59,063 nt of DNA from a virus, in the IMG/VR virus record IMGVR_UViG_3300048550_000839, positions 1 to 59,063 of that record. One strand, given 5' to 3'. Position 1 is the first letter of the stretch. Each line of letters begins with the position of its first letter. The notes below the pieces were generated by a model. The model had not been told where the DNA came from. It worked only from the letters and a program-made list of their open reading frames with translations, and searched no databases. The position numbers and the translations under genes were made by a program. Positions 8,237-16,583 of the stretch are shown here, in pieces.

Positions 8237-8924
8237 AATACCCTAATCTTTGTTCTTTGAAATATGGCTCGATATCTTCGTACCAATCTTCGTAAGGATT
8301 ATCTATCCATTGATATCCTTCGGTTACAAGCGATTCTTTATAACTTGTTGATGTATCTTGCCATATAGGTATATATTCATTCCATCTATCTTCTGATGTT
8401 CCATCTGGATTACCGCTAGGTCTAAAATGTAATTCTATAGGATTATTTTCTTTGTATTCTACATTTATTATAGGTATATCTATTGCTGCTAACGGTTCTG
8501 GTAGTACAGGTATACTATCACTTTTTTTCCATCTTGTAAACTTAATTACATTTGATTTATCATTCCAGCCTTGCCAATTATGCAAACATTTCCATTCATT
8601 GTCTTCTTTATAATATGTTGTTGAAAAATGTCTACCTTCAAAATACTCGCACCAAAAATATCCTGGAGGTACACTTGAAATATCACCCTTTTCTAAAACC
8701 TTTATTGTCGTACAAATACCCATTCCGCCTAAGTTATATATTGGTCTAATTACATATTCTTTTGTTGCTGGAATTTCTGTAGCACCTGGACCACAACTGT
8801 AGCCCATTGTTTCGGCTAGGTATAATTTGTTCCACCACTTATGTAAGTGTGGAAGTTTTTTGTAAAGTTCTCGTTCTTCTAAATCGTAAACATCAATAGT
8901 TTTTTTTAATTGAATTCTTCCCAT
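8226..8924 (-). CDS. Conserved hypothetical protein, possibly ATP-grasp-like
   Basis: A 232-residue protein. YVIRPIYNLGGMGI at about residues 57-70 resembles the glycine-rich nucleotide loop of ATP-grasp enzymes, followed by a WCEYFEGRHF segment like an ATP-grasp adenine-binding stretch. The C-terminus contains an HFRPSGNPDG segment. It overlaps the 907-residue gene upstream by 19 bases and the GNAT-like gene downstream by 11 bases. The ATP-grasp call is tentative; otherwise it is a conserved phage protein of unknown function. Confidence 0.6.
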   Translation of the reverse strand: MGRIQLKKTIDVYDLEERELYKKLPHLHKWWNKLYLAETMGYSCGPGATEIPATKEYVIRPIYNLGGMGICTTIKVLEKGDISSVPPGYFWCEYFEGRHFSTTYYKEDNEWKCLHNWQGWNDKSNVIKFTRWKKSDSIPVLPEPLAAIDIPIINVEYKENNPIELHFRPSGNPDGTSEDRWNEYIPIWQDTSTSYKESLVTEGYQWIDNPYEDWYEDIEPYFKEQRLGYYVR

Positions 8925-11629
8925 AATGTCATATAAATTTCTCTTGCTTCTTCAAAATCTGGTATATCTTTAAATGCAGCATCAAGTCTAGCATTCATAC
9001 TAGTATCGTTATACTTAAACAGATAAGGTTCAAGTATGCTTAATGCATCTTCTATAGTATTGTCATTCCCGTATTCGTCGTCTAATCCTACAGACTTGTA
9101 TAATTCTTCGAGTTTTTTCATAAATGCTAATAAATTAATTGAGGATATAAGCTCACCTCTGCCCGCAATATCACCTCTGAAATTTTGTAATTCGTCAAGC
9201 ACACTACTAATTTCATCTACGGAATTAATTATCTCTTCTTTGTTATCCTCTGCGTCTTGTTCTTTGGGATTAATGCCTATTTTATCTAATAGCGCCAGTG
9301 AGTCTTCGTCTGATCTCCACCAATCTTTTTCTTCTATTACACGTTGTAGATCACCATCAAAATATTTGTCTACTAGATCAAAATCTTCTCTGCTAACTAA
9401 TGATTTTACAAGTCTTCTAAGGTGCTCCTCGTCGACATTATTAAACACACCTAAGAATGTAGTTCTATCTAATGCCTTTTTGAATTCATCTGCAACACCT
9501 TTTGGTGCAACAAAAGCAATTACCTCTAACGGACTTTTGCCTTTACTCTCAGCAAATTTTGTTAATAGTTTTGCCATTAACGGATTGCTATCAGTTGTGT
9601 TTTCAGAAAAGAATTTGTTTGTCCACGCATTGTCGCCTTTTCCACCAAGTTCAAATTCAATAAATTCACCTGTCTGTTGTTTGAATCCAGGATAAATTGT
9701 GTCAATGTATAATTTACTTGGATTGTTTTGTTCGAATATAAGGTCAACTGCTGCTAAAATAATGTCTTCTTTTTGGCTTGCTAGATCTCTAACAATATCA
9801 AGTTCTTCGTCAGTTAAAGCTATTTCTTCCTCACCGTCTGGTATTTCAAATGCTCTACTTCCTAGTCCTTCGTCTTGGTATCTTTCATCGAAATAAATGT
9901 TAGCATTTCCGCCATCTATCTCTCCATCGCCGTCATTATCTTCGCCATTGCCCACTAACCATTGTCTATCTCTAGCAATTGCGCTTTCAAAAAATGCAGT
10001 AGGATCAGTACCTGATTTTGCATATACTGTGCCTTCTTCAATAATACCTTTAAGTCTCAATGGGCCTAACGGAGCATACTCTGCAAATGGTGGCAAATGT
10101 GCGTAAAATCTTACCATTTCAGGATATGTATTATTCATAACATCTATGAATGCATTTATTGCTGAAATTCTTTCGTCTAATGTAGGTGCTGCATATAAAT
10201 CAGGAAGTGTGCCACCGGTTGATTCAATTGCTGATCGTAGTAATGCATCTTCTAATATAACATCAAAAACCTCTGGTTCTATATCTGGCCTTGTTCTAGT
10301 CATTACGGCCATTATTTCAAATTCTTTATCACTGTTTGGCGCAGTAACAGTTATGCTATCTTGTTGTCCAAATTGTATTGCGCTATGATATATACGTGGA
10401 TTTATTCTTTTTATTCTAAGTAGATGAGAAACAAATATACGTTCATACAAAGCTTCGTCTAATTCGTCTACCATACGTAAACTTAAATTATTACCTGTTA
10501 AACTATTATATTCAGATGCAACTATATCATAATCTTTTGCATTTGCAAGTTGCATCATAGCTTCTTCTATACTAACATCGTTGCTTTCAACACGAGCAGA
10601 AGTAAACACAGCAAAATAACGATTCTCAAATGCTTCTTCTATTTTTTCAGCCAACTGCCTTGCTGTAATTTGATCTATATTTGCTACATCATTTTGCTCG
10701 GACTTAGCATCTTCTTCTGCTTGTTTTTGTAGTCTGTCTTGTATTGTTTGTGATCCACGTTCAAATTGGTATTGTGCAATACTAGCAAAATGTATGTATA
10801 ATAGTTTTGGTTTATTTAAATCTTCTCTATTTATATTAGGACCTAAATAAGTGGTTTGTAAAAGTCTTAATCTTTCAAAGCCAGGAATTAATGTAGTATC
10901 GCCTGCTATTTTACTAGGAACTTTAGTTGTTGGAGGTAAAGGACGCAAAATAGCACGTAGATTATCAAAAAGTAAATCTACATTTCTTGATTTGTTCATA
11001 ATTGAATCAATACTATCATCTACATAATCTTTTATTAAGTCAGCTGTTGTGCCTTCAAATTGTCCTGTAAATCGTTGATTAACAATCGGAGTTAATACTG
11101 CTGCCCATCCATCTCTGCCAATATTTTGTATAAAAGTAGCATAATCAGTAACATTGTTAACATCACCGTTTGCAAATCTATTTTCATCAAATGCTCTACG
11201 TATTTTTACAAAATTATCTAGTGCAGTTTGTAATTCTCTATTTTCTAAAAAACCTAAATTATTCAAAGGAGCCAGTAGTATTTTACCATCTTCTTGATTA
11301 ATAACTCCATTTACTGTCAAAGGCCGTGTAGTCGAATTAGCAGGTAAATCGGCAATTTGGATGTTAATGCTTTCTTGCCACGTTCTTATAGCATTTCCTA
11401 AATTAGCATCAAATATACCTGTTTCGCCGCCTGTCCACGCTTTGTCGTTATTAGGCCACCAATTACCTTCTGTTCTTTCGCCTTTTGCTAGAGAATGTTT
11501 TGCCAAAGCCCGCTGTATAGATTTAATTAATTCTTGGTCATTACTATCAGGACCAACGTAAACATTAATGTTTCTATTACTAGCAAAAGCTCTTAAAGCA
11601 TCTTCCTTTAAGACGTCAAAAAGTTTCAT
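8906..11629 (-). CDS. Large putative internal virion protein with PG-binding-like N-terminus
   Basis: A 907-residue acidic protein. It starts MKLFDVLKED, which resembles a T4 capsid-targeting peptide (MKTYQEFIAE) and holds an LKE sequence fitting the prohead protease (L/I)xE rule. Residues about 30-125 (QELIKSIQRALA, TGIFDANLGNAIRTWQ, VNGVI) look like a peptidoglycan-binding type 1 domain. DNDGDGEID near residue 560 is an EF-hand-like calcium loop. The rest is helical and of unknown function. It starts directly after the preceding stop (TAAATG) and ends the head-protein-like cluster. A structural or injected protein is inferred from context. Confidence 0.7.
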   Translation of the reverse strand: MKLFDVLKEDALRAFASNRNINVYVGPDSNDQELIKSIQRALAKHSLAKGERTEGNWWPNNDKAWTGGETGIFDANLGNAIRTWQESINIQIADLPANSTTRPLTVNGVINQEDGKILLAPLNNLGFLENRELQTALDNFVKIRRAFDENRFANGDVNNVTDYATFIQNIGRDGWAAVLTPIVNQRFTGQFEGTTADLIKDYVDDSIDSIMNKSRNVDLLFDNLRAILRPLPPTTKVPSKIAGDTTLIPGFERLRLLQTTYLGPNINREDLNKPKLLYIHFASIAQYQFERGSQTIQDRLQKQAEEDAKSEQNDVANIDQITARQLAEKIEEAFENRYFAVFTSARVESNDVSIEEAMMQLANAKDYDIVASEYNSLTGNNLSLRMVDELDEALYERIFVSHLLRIKRINPRIYHSAIQFGQQDSITVTAPNSDKEFEIMAVMTRTRPDIEPEVFDVILEDALLRSAIESTGGTLPDLYAAPTLDERISAINAFIDVMNNTYPEMVRFYAHLPPFAEYAPLGPLRLKGIIEEGTVYAKSGTDPTAFFESAIARDRQWLVGNGEDNDGDGEIDGGNANIYFDERYQDEGLGSRAFEIPDGEEEIALTDEELDIVRDLASQKEDIILAAVDLIFEQNNPSKLYIDTIYPGFKQQTGEFIEFELGGKGDNAWTNKFFSENTTDSNPLMAKLLTKFAESKGKSPLEVIAFVAPKGVADEFKKALDRTTFLGVFNNVDEEHLRRLVKSLVSREDFDLVDKYFDGDLQRVIEEKDWWRSDEDSLALLDKIGINPKEQDAEDNKEEIINSVDEISSVLDELQNFRGDIAGRGELISSINLLAFMKKLEELYKSVGLDDEYGNDNTIEDALSILEPYLFKYNDTSMNARLDAAFKDIPDFEEAREIYMTLWEEFN

Positions 11630-12358
11630 TTACATTCCCATTTTTACACTAAGTGCAGCATACAACTGATCTTTAATACTGTCAACACTTGATTCTTTTG
11701 CATTTTTAGTTGCTGTAGCATACATTACTGCTTCTGCATCATCACCGTAACGATCTTTAAAGTCGCTTTTGTTTTTCTTCATACCTTTAACAAGACGTTC
11801 TTTTTCTTTTTCTTCACCTTTGGAAAGTTCTCGCTCATTTACAGATTCTTCCATACTTGTTGCGGCTGCTGTTGCTGCTTTGTTAATTTCTTGTTCACTT
11901 GCATCTGGCATAATGGCTTTAATCGCACGATAGATTGCTTTATACAATTCACCAGTTGGGCTAAATCCTATTTTTTTAGCAATACTTCCTTGACCAAAGC
12001 TTTTGTCAATAGCAGTCGTAAATGCATCATCATCTTCGCCAACTAACTTGTCTTTTAATGGATGTTTAGTCCGCCCTGGTTCTGCTTTAGGCATTGGATC
12101 TTTACCACGAGCATAGTCACCGTGTTTTTGACCTTCATTTATCTTAATGCCTGCTAGTGCTGCAAAATCTCTAACACTGTAATCTTTATCCATTTGTAAT
12201 GAGCCTTCTGGCACCGCGGCACTTTCTGCAATATAGTCTACTTTTTCAACAGGTGCCGGAGCATTGCCACCTGCTTGTGCTCGTAGTTGTGCTAATTCTT
12301 GTTGTGGATCCACTGGATCCATTGCAAATAGTTTGTGTTGTAATGCATTGTAATCCAT
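11630..12358 (-). CDS. Putative virion/head-associated protein
   Basis: A 242-residue protein starting MDYNALQHKLFAMDPVDP, with a proline/alanine-rich region and a helical middle (about residues 115-165). The block LSKGEEKEKERLVKGMKK and then VMYATATKNAKE at about residues 175-222 is a short module I recognise as recurring in small proteins near head genes of marine T4-like phages. RBS AAGGAATTCGCA precedes the ATG. It sits between other proteins of the putative head cluster. Its molecular function is unknown. Confidence 0.65.
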   Translation of the reverse strand: MDYNALQHKLFAMDPVDPQQELAQLRAQAGGNAPAPVEKVDYIAESAAVPEGSLQMDKDYSVRDFAALAGIKINEGQKHGDYARGKDPMPKAEPGRTKHPLKDKLVGEDDDAFTTAIDKSFGQGSIAKKIGFSPTGELYKAIYRAIKAIMPDASEQEINKAATAAATSMEESVNERELSKGEEKEKERLVKGMKKNKSDFKDRYGDDAEAVMYATATKNAKESSVDSIKDQLYAALSVKMGM

Positions 12359-12368
12359 TGCGAATTCC

Positions 12369-12884
12369 TTACATTTTTACGCAGTTGTCTACAGTTTTAC
12401 CGCCTTTTTTCTTAGTGCCCATACGCTTGTAGCCTTTCCAGCATACTTTGCCGTCAACACCTTTTTGCTTTTCTTCTGGGAGTGTAGTATAACTTGGCTT
12501 ACTACAATCAGGACATAAGTCTTTTGACTCTGTTATTTCTTTCATTTTCATAGCTAAACTTCCTTTGTATGATTTGATTTCTCCGTCACTTAAAATTTTA
12601 GTAAACTTTTTTGGTTTGACAGACTCTGGAATTTTTGGTGAATCCATATTCATTTCATAATCTAAGCTATGGAATACACTACTTAAATAATCTGCTGCTT
12701 TTGTTATTTTAGCTTGTTGCCATCCCTCAATGCCTTCTGCTTCACTTACGTTTTTCATCATTTCGTGAAGTTTGATAGAATACTTGGCAATTTTATACAA
12801 ATCACTACGTGCCATTTGTACTTCGTGATCACGTTCTGCGGCGTCTGCTAGATCCGCAAGACCTTCTTTGATTTTGTCTTTCAT
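12369..12884 (-). CDS. Putative head-cluster protein with basic Cys-rich C-terminus
   Basis: About 171 residues. The first half (QMARSDLYKIAKYSIKLHEM, GWQQAKITKAADYLSSVFH) is a helical module that recurs in T4-like marine phage proteins. The second half has CPDC, then a basic tail with CWKGYKRMGTKKKGG and a final NCVKM, so four cysteines could bind a metal. I chose the ATG at 12884 because GGAG lies 7-8 bases upstream; the longer frame would need a TTG at 12896. A late-type promoter element lies at 12913-12920. Confidence 0.65.
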   Translation of the reverse strand: MKDKIKEGLADLADAAERDHEVQMARSDLYKIAKYSIKLHEMMKNVSEAEGIEGWQQAKITKAADYLSSVFHSLDYEMNMDSPKIPESVKPKKFTKILSDGEIKSYKGSLAMKMKEITESKDLCPDCSKPSYTTLPEEKQKGVDGKVCWKGYKRMGTKKKGGKTVDNCVKM

Positions 12885-12912
12885 TATATGCTCCAAATAG
12901 TAATTACTATAC

Positions 12913-12920
12913 TATTTATC
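12913..12920 (-). promoter_or_regulatory. Late-type promoter element GATAAATA
   Basis: Minus-strand GATAAATA, one base from the T4 late promoter TATAAATA, 28 bases before the ATG at 12884 and in the gap after the 12929 gene. Such elements are read by phage-modified RNA polymerase late in infection. Confidence 0.55.
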
Positions 12921-12928
12921 TAAGAGCT

Positions 12929-13447
12929 TTAGGACTTTTTCTTTTTCTTAGATTTTGGGGAATTAGTTTTTGCTGTACCAGTTCTACTTTGCATAGGAGC
13001 CATTGGCTGTGCTACTGCTGCTACTGAACCTGCACTTGTAGTTTCGTGCATACTTTCGCCTTTAGCATACATTTTTGCATCGCGATCAATCTCGTCATCA
13101 CTCGGTGCATCAAAATCATTATCAGTATTGTTTGTATCATCTAATCCGCCATCTTTGTGATCAGCTTTGAGTTTACTTTGTTCTGCTTGTACTTTTTGCG
13201 CAAATGCAACTAACTTTTTAATTACTTCTCTAGGAATACGACTTTTCTTTTCTACATCTGCTAAGTTTTTAGGACCAAATGTTGCACCATAACTTGTGAG
13301 TTCATCTCCAACTCTTGCCATAGCATTGCTTAATGCATCATCTTTAACAGTAGATGCCTGGGTTTTTAGAATGTGACCTAACGTAACTAATTTACGTTCT
13401 TGAGGTGTTAAATCAAAATTATCTGTTGCAATCTCATTTATCTTCAT
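12929..13447 (-). CDS. Putative head-cluster protein
   Basis: A 172-residue protein starting MKINEIATDNF, one of the repeated MK-[IL]-x-E starts in this cluster. Residues 14-90 are helical (LTPQERKLVTLGHILKT onwards), the middle is acidic and disordered (GGLDDTNNTDNDFDAPSDDE), and the end has TTSAGSVAAVAQPM followed by a lysine run. The TTSAGxVA element is common in small proteins of marine T4-like phages. RBS: GGAGAAA before the ATG. Function unknown; virion association is inferred from context. Confidence 0.65.
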   Translation of the reverse strand: MKINEIATDNFDLTPQERKLVTLGHILKTQASTVKDDALSNAMARVGDELTSYGATFGPKNLADVEKKSRIPREVIKKLVAFAQKVQAEQSKLKADHKDGGLDDTNNTDNDFDAPSDDEIDRDAKMYAKGESMHETTSAGSVAAVAQPMAPMQSRTGTAKTNSPKSKKKKKS

Positions 13448-13547
13448 TGTATTTTCTCCAATATGCGTTGCGTTCGTTTGTACTTGCTCTACGTGCTTCG
13501 TGTTCTTTATATTTAGTTATGTAGTGTGCAAGTTCTTCTTTTGTCAT
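13434..13547 (-). CDS. Small 37-residue protein
   Basis: A short frame of 37 codons (MTKEELAHYITKYKEHEARR...YNEDK), charged and helical. Its ATG overlaps the stop of the upstream nucleotidase-like gene as ATGA, it ends 14 bases inside the next gene, and an AAGAAG-like purine stretch precedes the ATG. The tight fit between two genes and the lack of an alternative use for the gap support it as a real coupled gene. No family was recognised. Confidence 0.6.
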   Translation of the reverse strand: MTKEELAHYITKYKEHEARRASTNERNAYWRKYNEDK

Positions 13548-14278
13548 TTCTTCTTACGTCCTGACTTCATATTAGCACACCAGTGATACATTTTAGCCTT
13601 TTCGCCACTTGCGTTCTTAGCACGTTTGCGTAATGCTGTTACACTACCATTACAACTAGCACCCGACTTCTTTACTCTACCAGGACGACTTTTGCCTTTT
13701 TTCTTACCATCAGCAAAGTTTTCACCGACTGCTTGTTTAATTGCTTTTGCTGTTCTTTCAAACTTGTGATCTTTATACTTGAAACCAATTCCGCCAGCAT
13801 CTTCCCAAGCATTTATATTGACACCATAGTCATCAATTAATATATTAGATGTTCCATCATCATTTTTTGCAAACTGTGGTTTATTGTGTGTAATGTAAAC
13901 ATCTTTTGGAGGGAAAAATGCTAAATTCTTTTTGATCCATTCACGCTTATGTGGTTCAGACTTTGGATCATCAGCTAATGGAGTACTACAAATATAATAT
14001 TCATTTTTTACTTTTTTTACCAAACCAAGTAAATCTTTTGCTTGTGGTAATAAAGGCAAGTTTAGCCAAAATTCGTCAGTGTCTCTTATCTTTTGTAGAG
14101 CATCATCTATATTGTGTTGTTTATTAATTTGAGTGAAATGATCAACTTGCATAATCTTTGCCCATTCACCAAAAAAATCAGCAAGTACACCATCCATATC
14201 AATATATATTTTTGTATTTGGATTTAATCCTACTTCCTCTTTCAAAGAAGCAAAATTTTTAATCTCAGAAAATCGCAT
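13544..14278 (-). CDS. HAD-type 5'(3')-deoxyribonucleotidase with basic Cys-containing tail
   Basis: About 244 residues from the ATG at 14278. The leader MRFSEIKNFASLKEE is followed by a HAD nucleotidase domain: IYIDMDGVLADFF (DxDxV), LPLLPQAKDLL, the STP second motif, a KREW lysine and ILIDDY (final acidic pair). Family members dephosphorylate deoxynucleotides. The C-terminal 45 residues are very basic with CNGSVTALRKRAKNASGEK and YHWCANMKSGRKKK, a tail seen in several marine phage proteins. I chose ATG 14278 because GGAGACTTGG lies just upstream and it overlaps the preceding gene by 14 bases; frames reaching 14338 would need weaker starts. Head packaging is inferred from the leader. Confidence 0.8.
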   Translation of the reverse strand: MRFSEIKNFASLKEEVGLNPNTKIYIDMDGVLADFFGEWAKIMQVDHFTQINKQHNIDDALQKIRDTDEFWLNLPLLPQAKDLLGLVKKVKNEYYICSTPLADDPKSEPHKREWIKKNLAFFPPKDVYITHNKPQFAKNDDGTSNILIDDYGVNINAWEDAGGIGFKYKDHKFERTAKAIKQAVGENFADGKKKGKSRPGRVKKSGASCNGSVTALRKRAKNASGEKAKMYHWCANMKSGRKKK

Positions 14279-14606
14279 CCAAGTCTCCATTTGTAATAGC
14301 TGAAAATATGCTTCCTGGTTTTTTGGGCCTGATTGCAATATCTTCTAAACTATGCCCACCTTCTATGCAAGCCCATTCCATTGCTGTATAACGTGGTTGT
14401 GTGCTTTCTGCTAATCCTAAATTATAAAGAACGTTTGTGCTGTTACCTTTTACTTTTTTACTTAGAGTAGGAGGACGTCCGTCTTTGTCTACTTTGTTGC
14501 CAAACTTTGCTGCTTCAATACTGGTTTGGTTCACACCGACATCAGGAGTAGTGTTTACACCTTTTACAATACGTCCTACACCTTCATCTATGTGTTCAAT
14601 CTTCAA
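14265..14606 (-). CDS. Putative head-cluster protein, TTG start
   Basis: A 113-residue protein starting (M)KIEHIDEGVGRIVKG, with IDE fitting the (L/I)xE cleavage rule. GVNTTPDVGVNQTSIEAAKF and the following KDGRPP are conserved in small T4-like marine phage proteins. The start is TTG at 14606, supported by AGGAG about 8 bases upstream inside the preceding gene. It overlaps the neighbours on both sides. The function is unknown. Confidence 0.65.
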   Translation of the reverse strand: MKIEHIDEGVGRIVKGVNTTPDVGVNQTSIEAAKFGNKVDKDGRPPTLSKKVKGNSTNVLYNLGLAESTQPRYTAMEWACIEGGHSLEDIAIRPKKPGSIFSAITNGDLDAIF

Positions 14607-14802
14607 CTGGTTTTTCTCCTGTTAAGTGTGGCTGACTAAACCAAAGTTTAAACCATTCTTCTGTGCCAGGTTGTATTTTCTTTTTACGTTGAATACGAGA
14701 TTTTTCTGTGCCTGTTACACTTATATTCTCAGGGACATACGGAGTGAACCCTGTAAATTTATTACGTATACCTGCAAGATGTTTTAAGTCGGCAATATCC
14801 AT
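14596..14802 (-). CDS. Small conserved head-cluster protein
   Basis: A 68-residue protein. Residues 1-15 (MDIADLKHLAGIRNK) form a short helix; the C-terminal half PGTEEWFKLWFSQPHLTGEK is a conserved motif of small proteins in marine T4-like phages. The ATG overlaps the previous stop (TAATG style) and the end overlaps the next gene's TTG start by 11 bases. No known biochemical function. Confidence 0.65.
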   Translation of the reverse strand: MDIADLKHLAGIRNKFTGFTPYVPENISVTGTEKSRIQRKKKIQPGTEEWFKLWFSQPHLTGEKPVED

Positions 14803-15326
14803 TAGACTGCTGCTTTTCTCGCCTGGCTAATTGCTCGTGCTAAATCTGCAGGAGCTGCTTTTGGAAACTTTTTTCGCATATCATTTAGTAACTGTTTGTC
14901 TGTTTTAAAATTTAGGCGTTTTTTTGCAAAGTCCATATAATCTTTAAACGGATCTTTTCCACCGTGCATAATTTTGTTACCAACATTCTGCACAAAATCC
15001 ATAACACCTTCATTTACTTCTTGTAATTCGTCTTGTATTAATTCACTTACAAGAACTGTTATATCTTTTTTATTTAATAATTCGTTTGGTGCAAAAGGTA
15101 ATTCAAATTTAGAACAATAATTTTTTAAACCGTTGTTTACCATATCGTACAAGCATTTAGGTTTCTTGGTTTTCTTATAATCTTCAAAAGCCGGAAAAAA
15201 TGATTTCCTATAAAACATTGGGTCATTTCTTATGTAAATTTTAAGATCTTCTTTTACATCATAATCAGGAGCTGGATAAATTTCTTTAGGAATATCCATA
15301 TCGTGAAATTCATTTATTTTTACCAT
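14802..15326 (-). CDS. Putative head-cluster protein
   Basis: A 174-residue protein with the leader MVKINEFHDMDIP, again of the K-I-x-E type. IYIRNDPMFYRKSFFPAFED (residues 30-49) is a conserved segment in marine T4-like phages, followed by a helical region and a C-terminal helix rich in lysine and alanine (KFPKAAPADLARAISQARKA). GGAG lies before the ATG. It overlaps both neighbours. Function unknown. Confidence 0.65.
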   Translation of the reverse strand: MVKINEFHDMDIPKEIYPAPDYDVKEDLKIYIRNDPMFYRKSFFPAFEDYKKTKKPKCLYDMVNNGLKNYCSKFELPFAPNELLNKKDITVLVSELIQDELQEVNEGVMDFVQNVGNKIMHGGKDPFKDYMDFAKKRLNFKTDKQLLNDMRKKFPKAAPADLARAISQARKAAV

Positions 15327-15892
15327 TTTCTACAACTCCAGTAACGTGCCTTATGACGTGGTCCTGGATTATCACAGTTGTGTCTTGCACGGAAACTTCT
15401 TCTACGTGCTGCATTGTCTTTTTTAATCCTTGCACCTTTTTGTCCAAAGTTTACTTTAACTACGTTGCCTTTTGGATTCTTAACATATACTTTAAACTTT
15501 TTAGTATCGCCTGCCATTGGCTTGCCTAGTTTGACTTTACGTCCTTGATATTCTGCTTCCCATACACCTTCGTCATCCACATATCCTGGATATCCAAAAT
15601 ATTCGTGAAAGTCTTGGTTATCTTCTAATGTTACTTCATTAACATTATCAAACTCTTCTGTTGCATTTATTTCAAAATCATTTAGTCCTAGTTCGAACAG
15701 TTTCATTGCTACTCCTTTTATTTCATCCTCATTTAGTGCAAACATAGTGTCAATGGTAACTGTCAAAGAGTTTTTACTTTCTTCTAATGTGTACTCACTT
15801 ACATTTTCAAATAGTTTATTGTTTGTAGTAGATAGAGTTTCTGCTACAAGTTGATGATCAAAGTTTGCAAAGGTAATACTTAAATAGTGCAT
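15320..15892 (-). CDS. Putative virion protein with two possible starts and basic C-terminus
   Basis: The full frame is 190 residues from ATG 15892, but that ATG has no Shine-Dalgarno. An internal ATG at 15706 has a strong one (AAAAGGAG, about 6 bases before it) and begins MKLFELGLNDF, matching the MKLFE starts of neighbours; that form is 128 residues. Either a long form, a short form or both are made. The C-terminus (GRKVKLGKPMAGDTKKF, then RRRSFRARHNCDNPGPRHK and YWSCRKW) is a basic module with two cysteines, recurrent in T4-like marine phage structural proteins. Function unknown. Confidence 0.65.
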   Translation of the reverse strand: MHYLSITFANFDHQLVAETLSTTNNKLFENVSEYTLEESKNSLTVTIDTMFALNEDEIKGVAMKLFELGLNDFEINATEEFDNVNEVTLEDNQDFHEYFGYPGYVDDEGVWEAEYQGRKVKLGKPMAGDTKKFKVYVKNPKGNVVKVNFGQKGARIKKDNAARRRSFRARHNCDNPGPRHKARYWSCRKW

Positions 15893-15896
15893 AATA

Positions 15897-16583
15897 CTAT
15901 TTATCTGTGTAAACTAATTGCTCTATTCTTTGTATGTTATCGCCTACTATCATTTGTGCTAATAATAATGCTTTTGTGTCGCGAACATAAAAATAATAAC
16001 CTTTTACATAACCTGAGGAAGCACACGTTTCCTTAGCTTTTGCACCTATTCTACCTAAATGAGGATTGCTATCTAACCATTTTGCTAGTGCAGGCTTACC
16101 ACGTTGTCTTCCCAGTGTAATTTTGTATTCATAATTTGGAGGAGTATCTACTAAAATGATATTTTTATTATTTTGTAAAAGGCTTACCTGCAATGGATCT
16201 GGTTCATAAAATTCTATCCAATTTACTTTTAATTTATTAGATAGTCCAATTAAAAATTTTCTATCATTAGCATACAACATTAAATTATTTAATTCAACAC
16301 GTATTAAATAATCAATTTCTGTTTTGACTAAATGTCTATATATTGTTATTGCATCATAATAATGTTGATTATCGATTCTTTCTCTAAAAAGATTTCCGGA
16401 AAGATCTATTCCAGTTTTCTTAAAATTATGATGTCTATTACATTCGTCTAATTTGCCTTTTGCATAACTCAACGTACCTTCTTTTTGGAACTCTGTCCTA
16501 AAGAAAGACGAACATTGGTTGCGTATACTTAATTTATAAAGGTACTTATTATAATGTAATTTTTTAGATTCAAACAGTTTCAT
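15897..16583 (-). CDS. Conserved hypothetical protein with MKLFE start
   Basis: About 228 residues, beginning MKLFESKKLHYNKYLYKL at ATG 16583; a TTG at 16592 could add three residues. It is basic and mixed alpha/beta, with LGRQRGKPALAKWLDSNPHLGR near residue 160 and GYYFYVRDTKALLLAQM near residue 195. It overlaps the ClpA-like gene by 14 bases. It is conserved-looking but I cannot name its family. The MKLFE leader groups it with the putative head proteins downstream. Confidence 0.6.
   Translation of the reverse strand: MKLFESKKLHYNKYLYKLSIRNQCSSFFRTEFQKEGTLSYAKGKLDECNRHHNFKKTGIDLSGNLFRERIDNQHYYDAITIYRHLVKTEIDYLIRVELNNLMLYANDRKFLIGLSNKLKVNWIEFYEPDPLQVSLLQNNKNIILVDTPPNYEYKITLGRQRGKPALAKWLDSNPHLGRIGAKAKETCASSGYVKGYYFYVRDTKALLLAQMIVGDNIQRIEQLVYTDK

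Noticed and set aside
9036-9695. 219-codon plus-strand frame inside the 907-residue gene
   Set aside because: Low-complexity serine/leucine/asparagine translation of the opposite strand of an AT-rich gene; no start signal or domain.
12301-12330. Repeated GGATCC sites (about 12308-12321) as a mobile-element or cloning scar
   Set aside because: They encode the normal DPVDPQQ start region of the 11630 gene; no element ends or duplications flank them.
13510-13517. ACTAAATA as a late promoter for the 12929 gene
   Set aside because: It is inside the 37-residue frame and 62 bases from the next ATG; the spacing does not fit the other cases.
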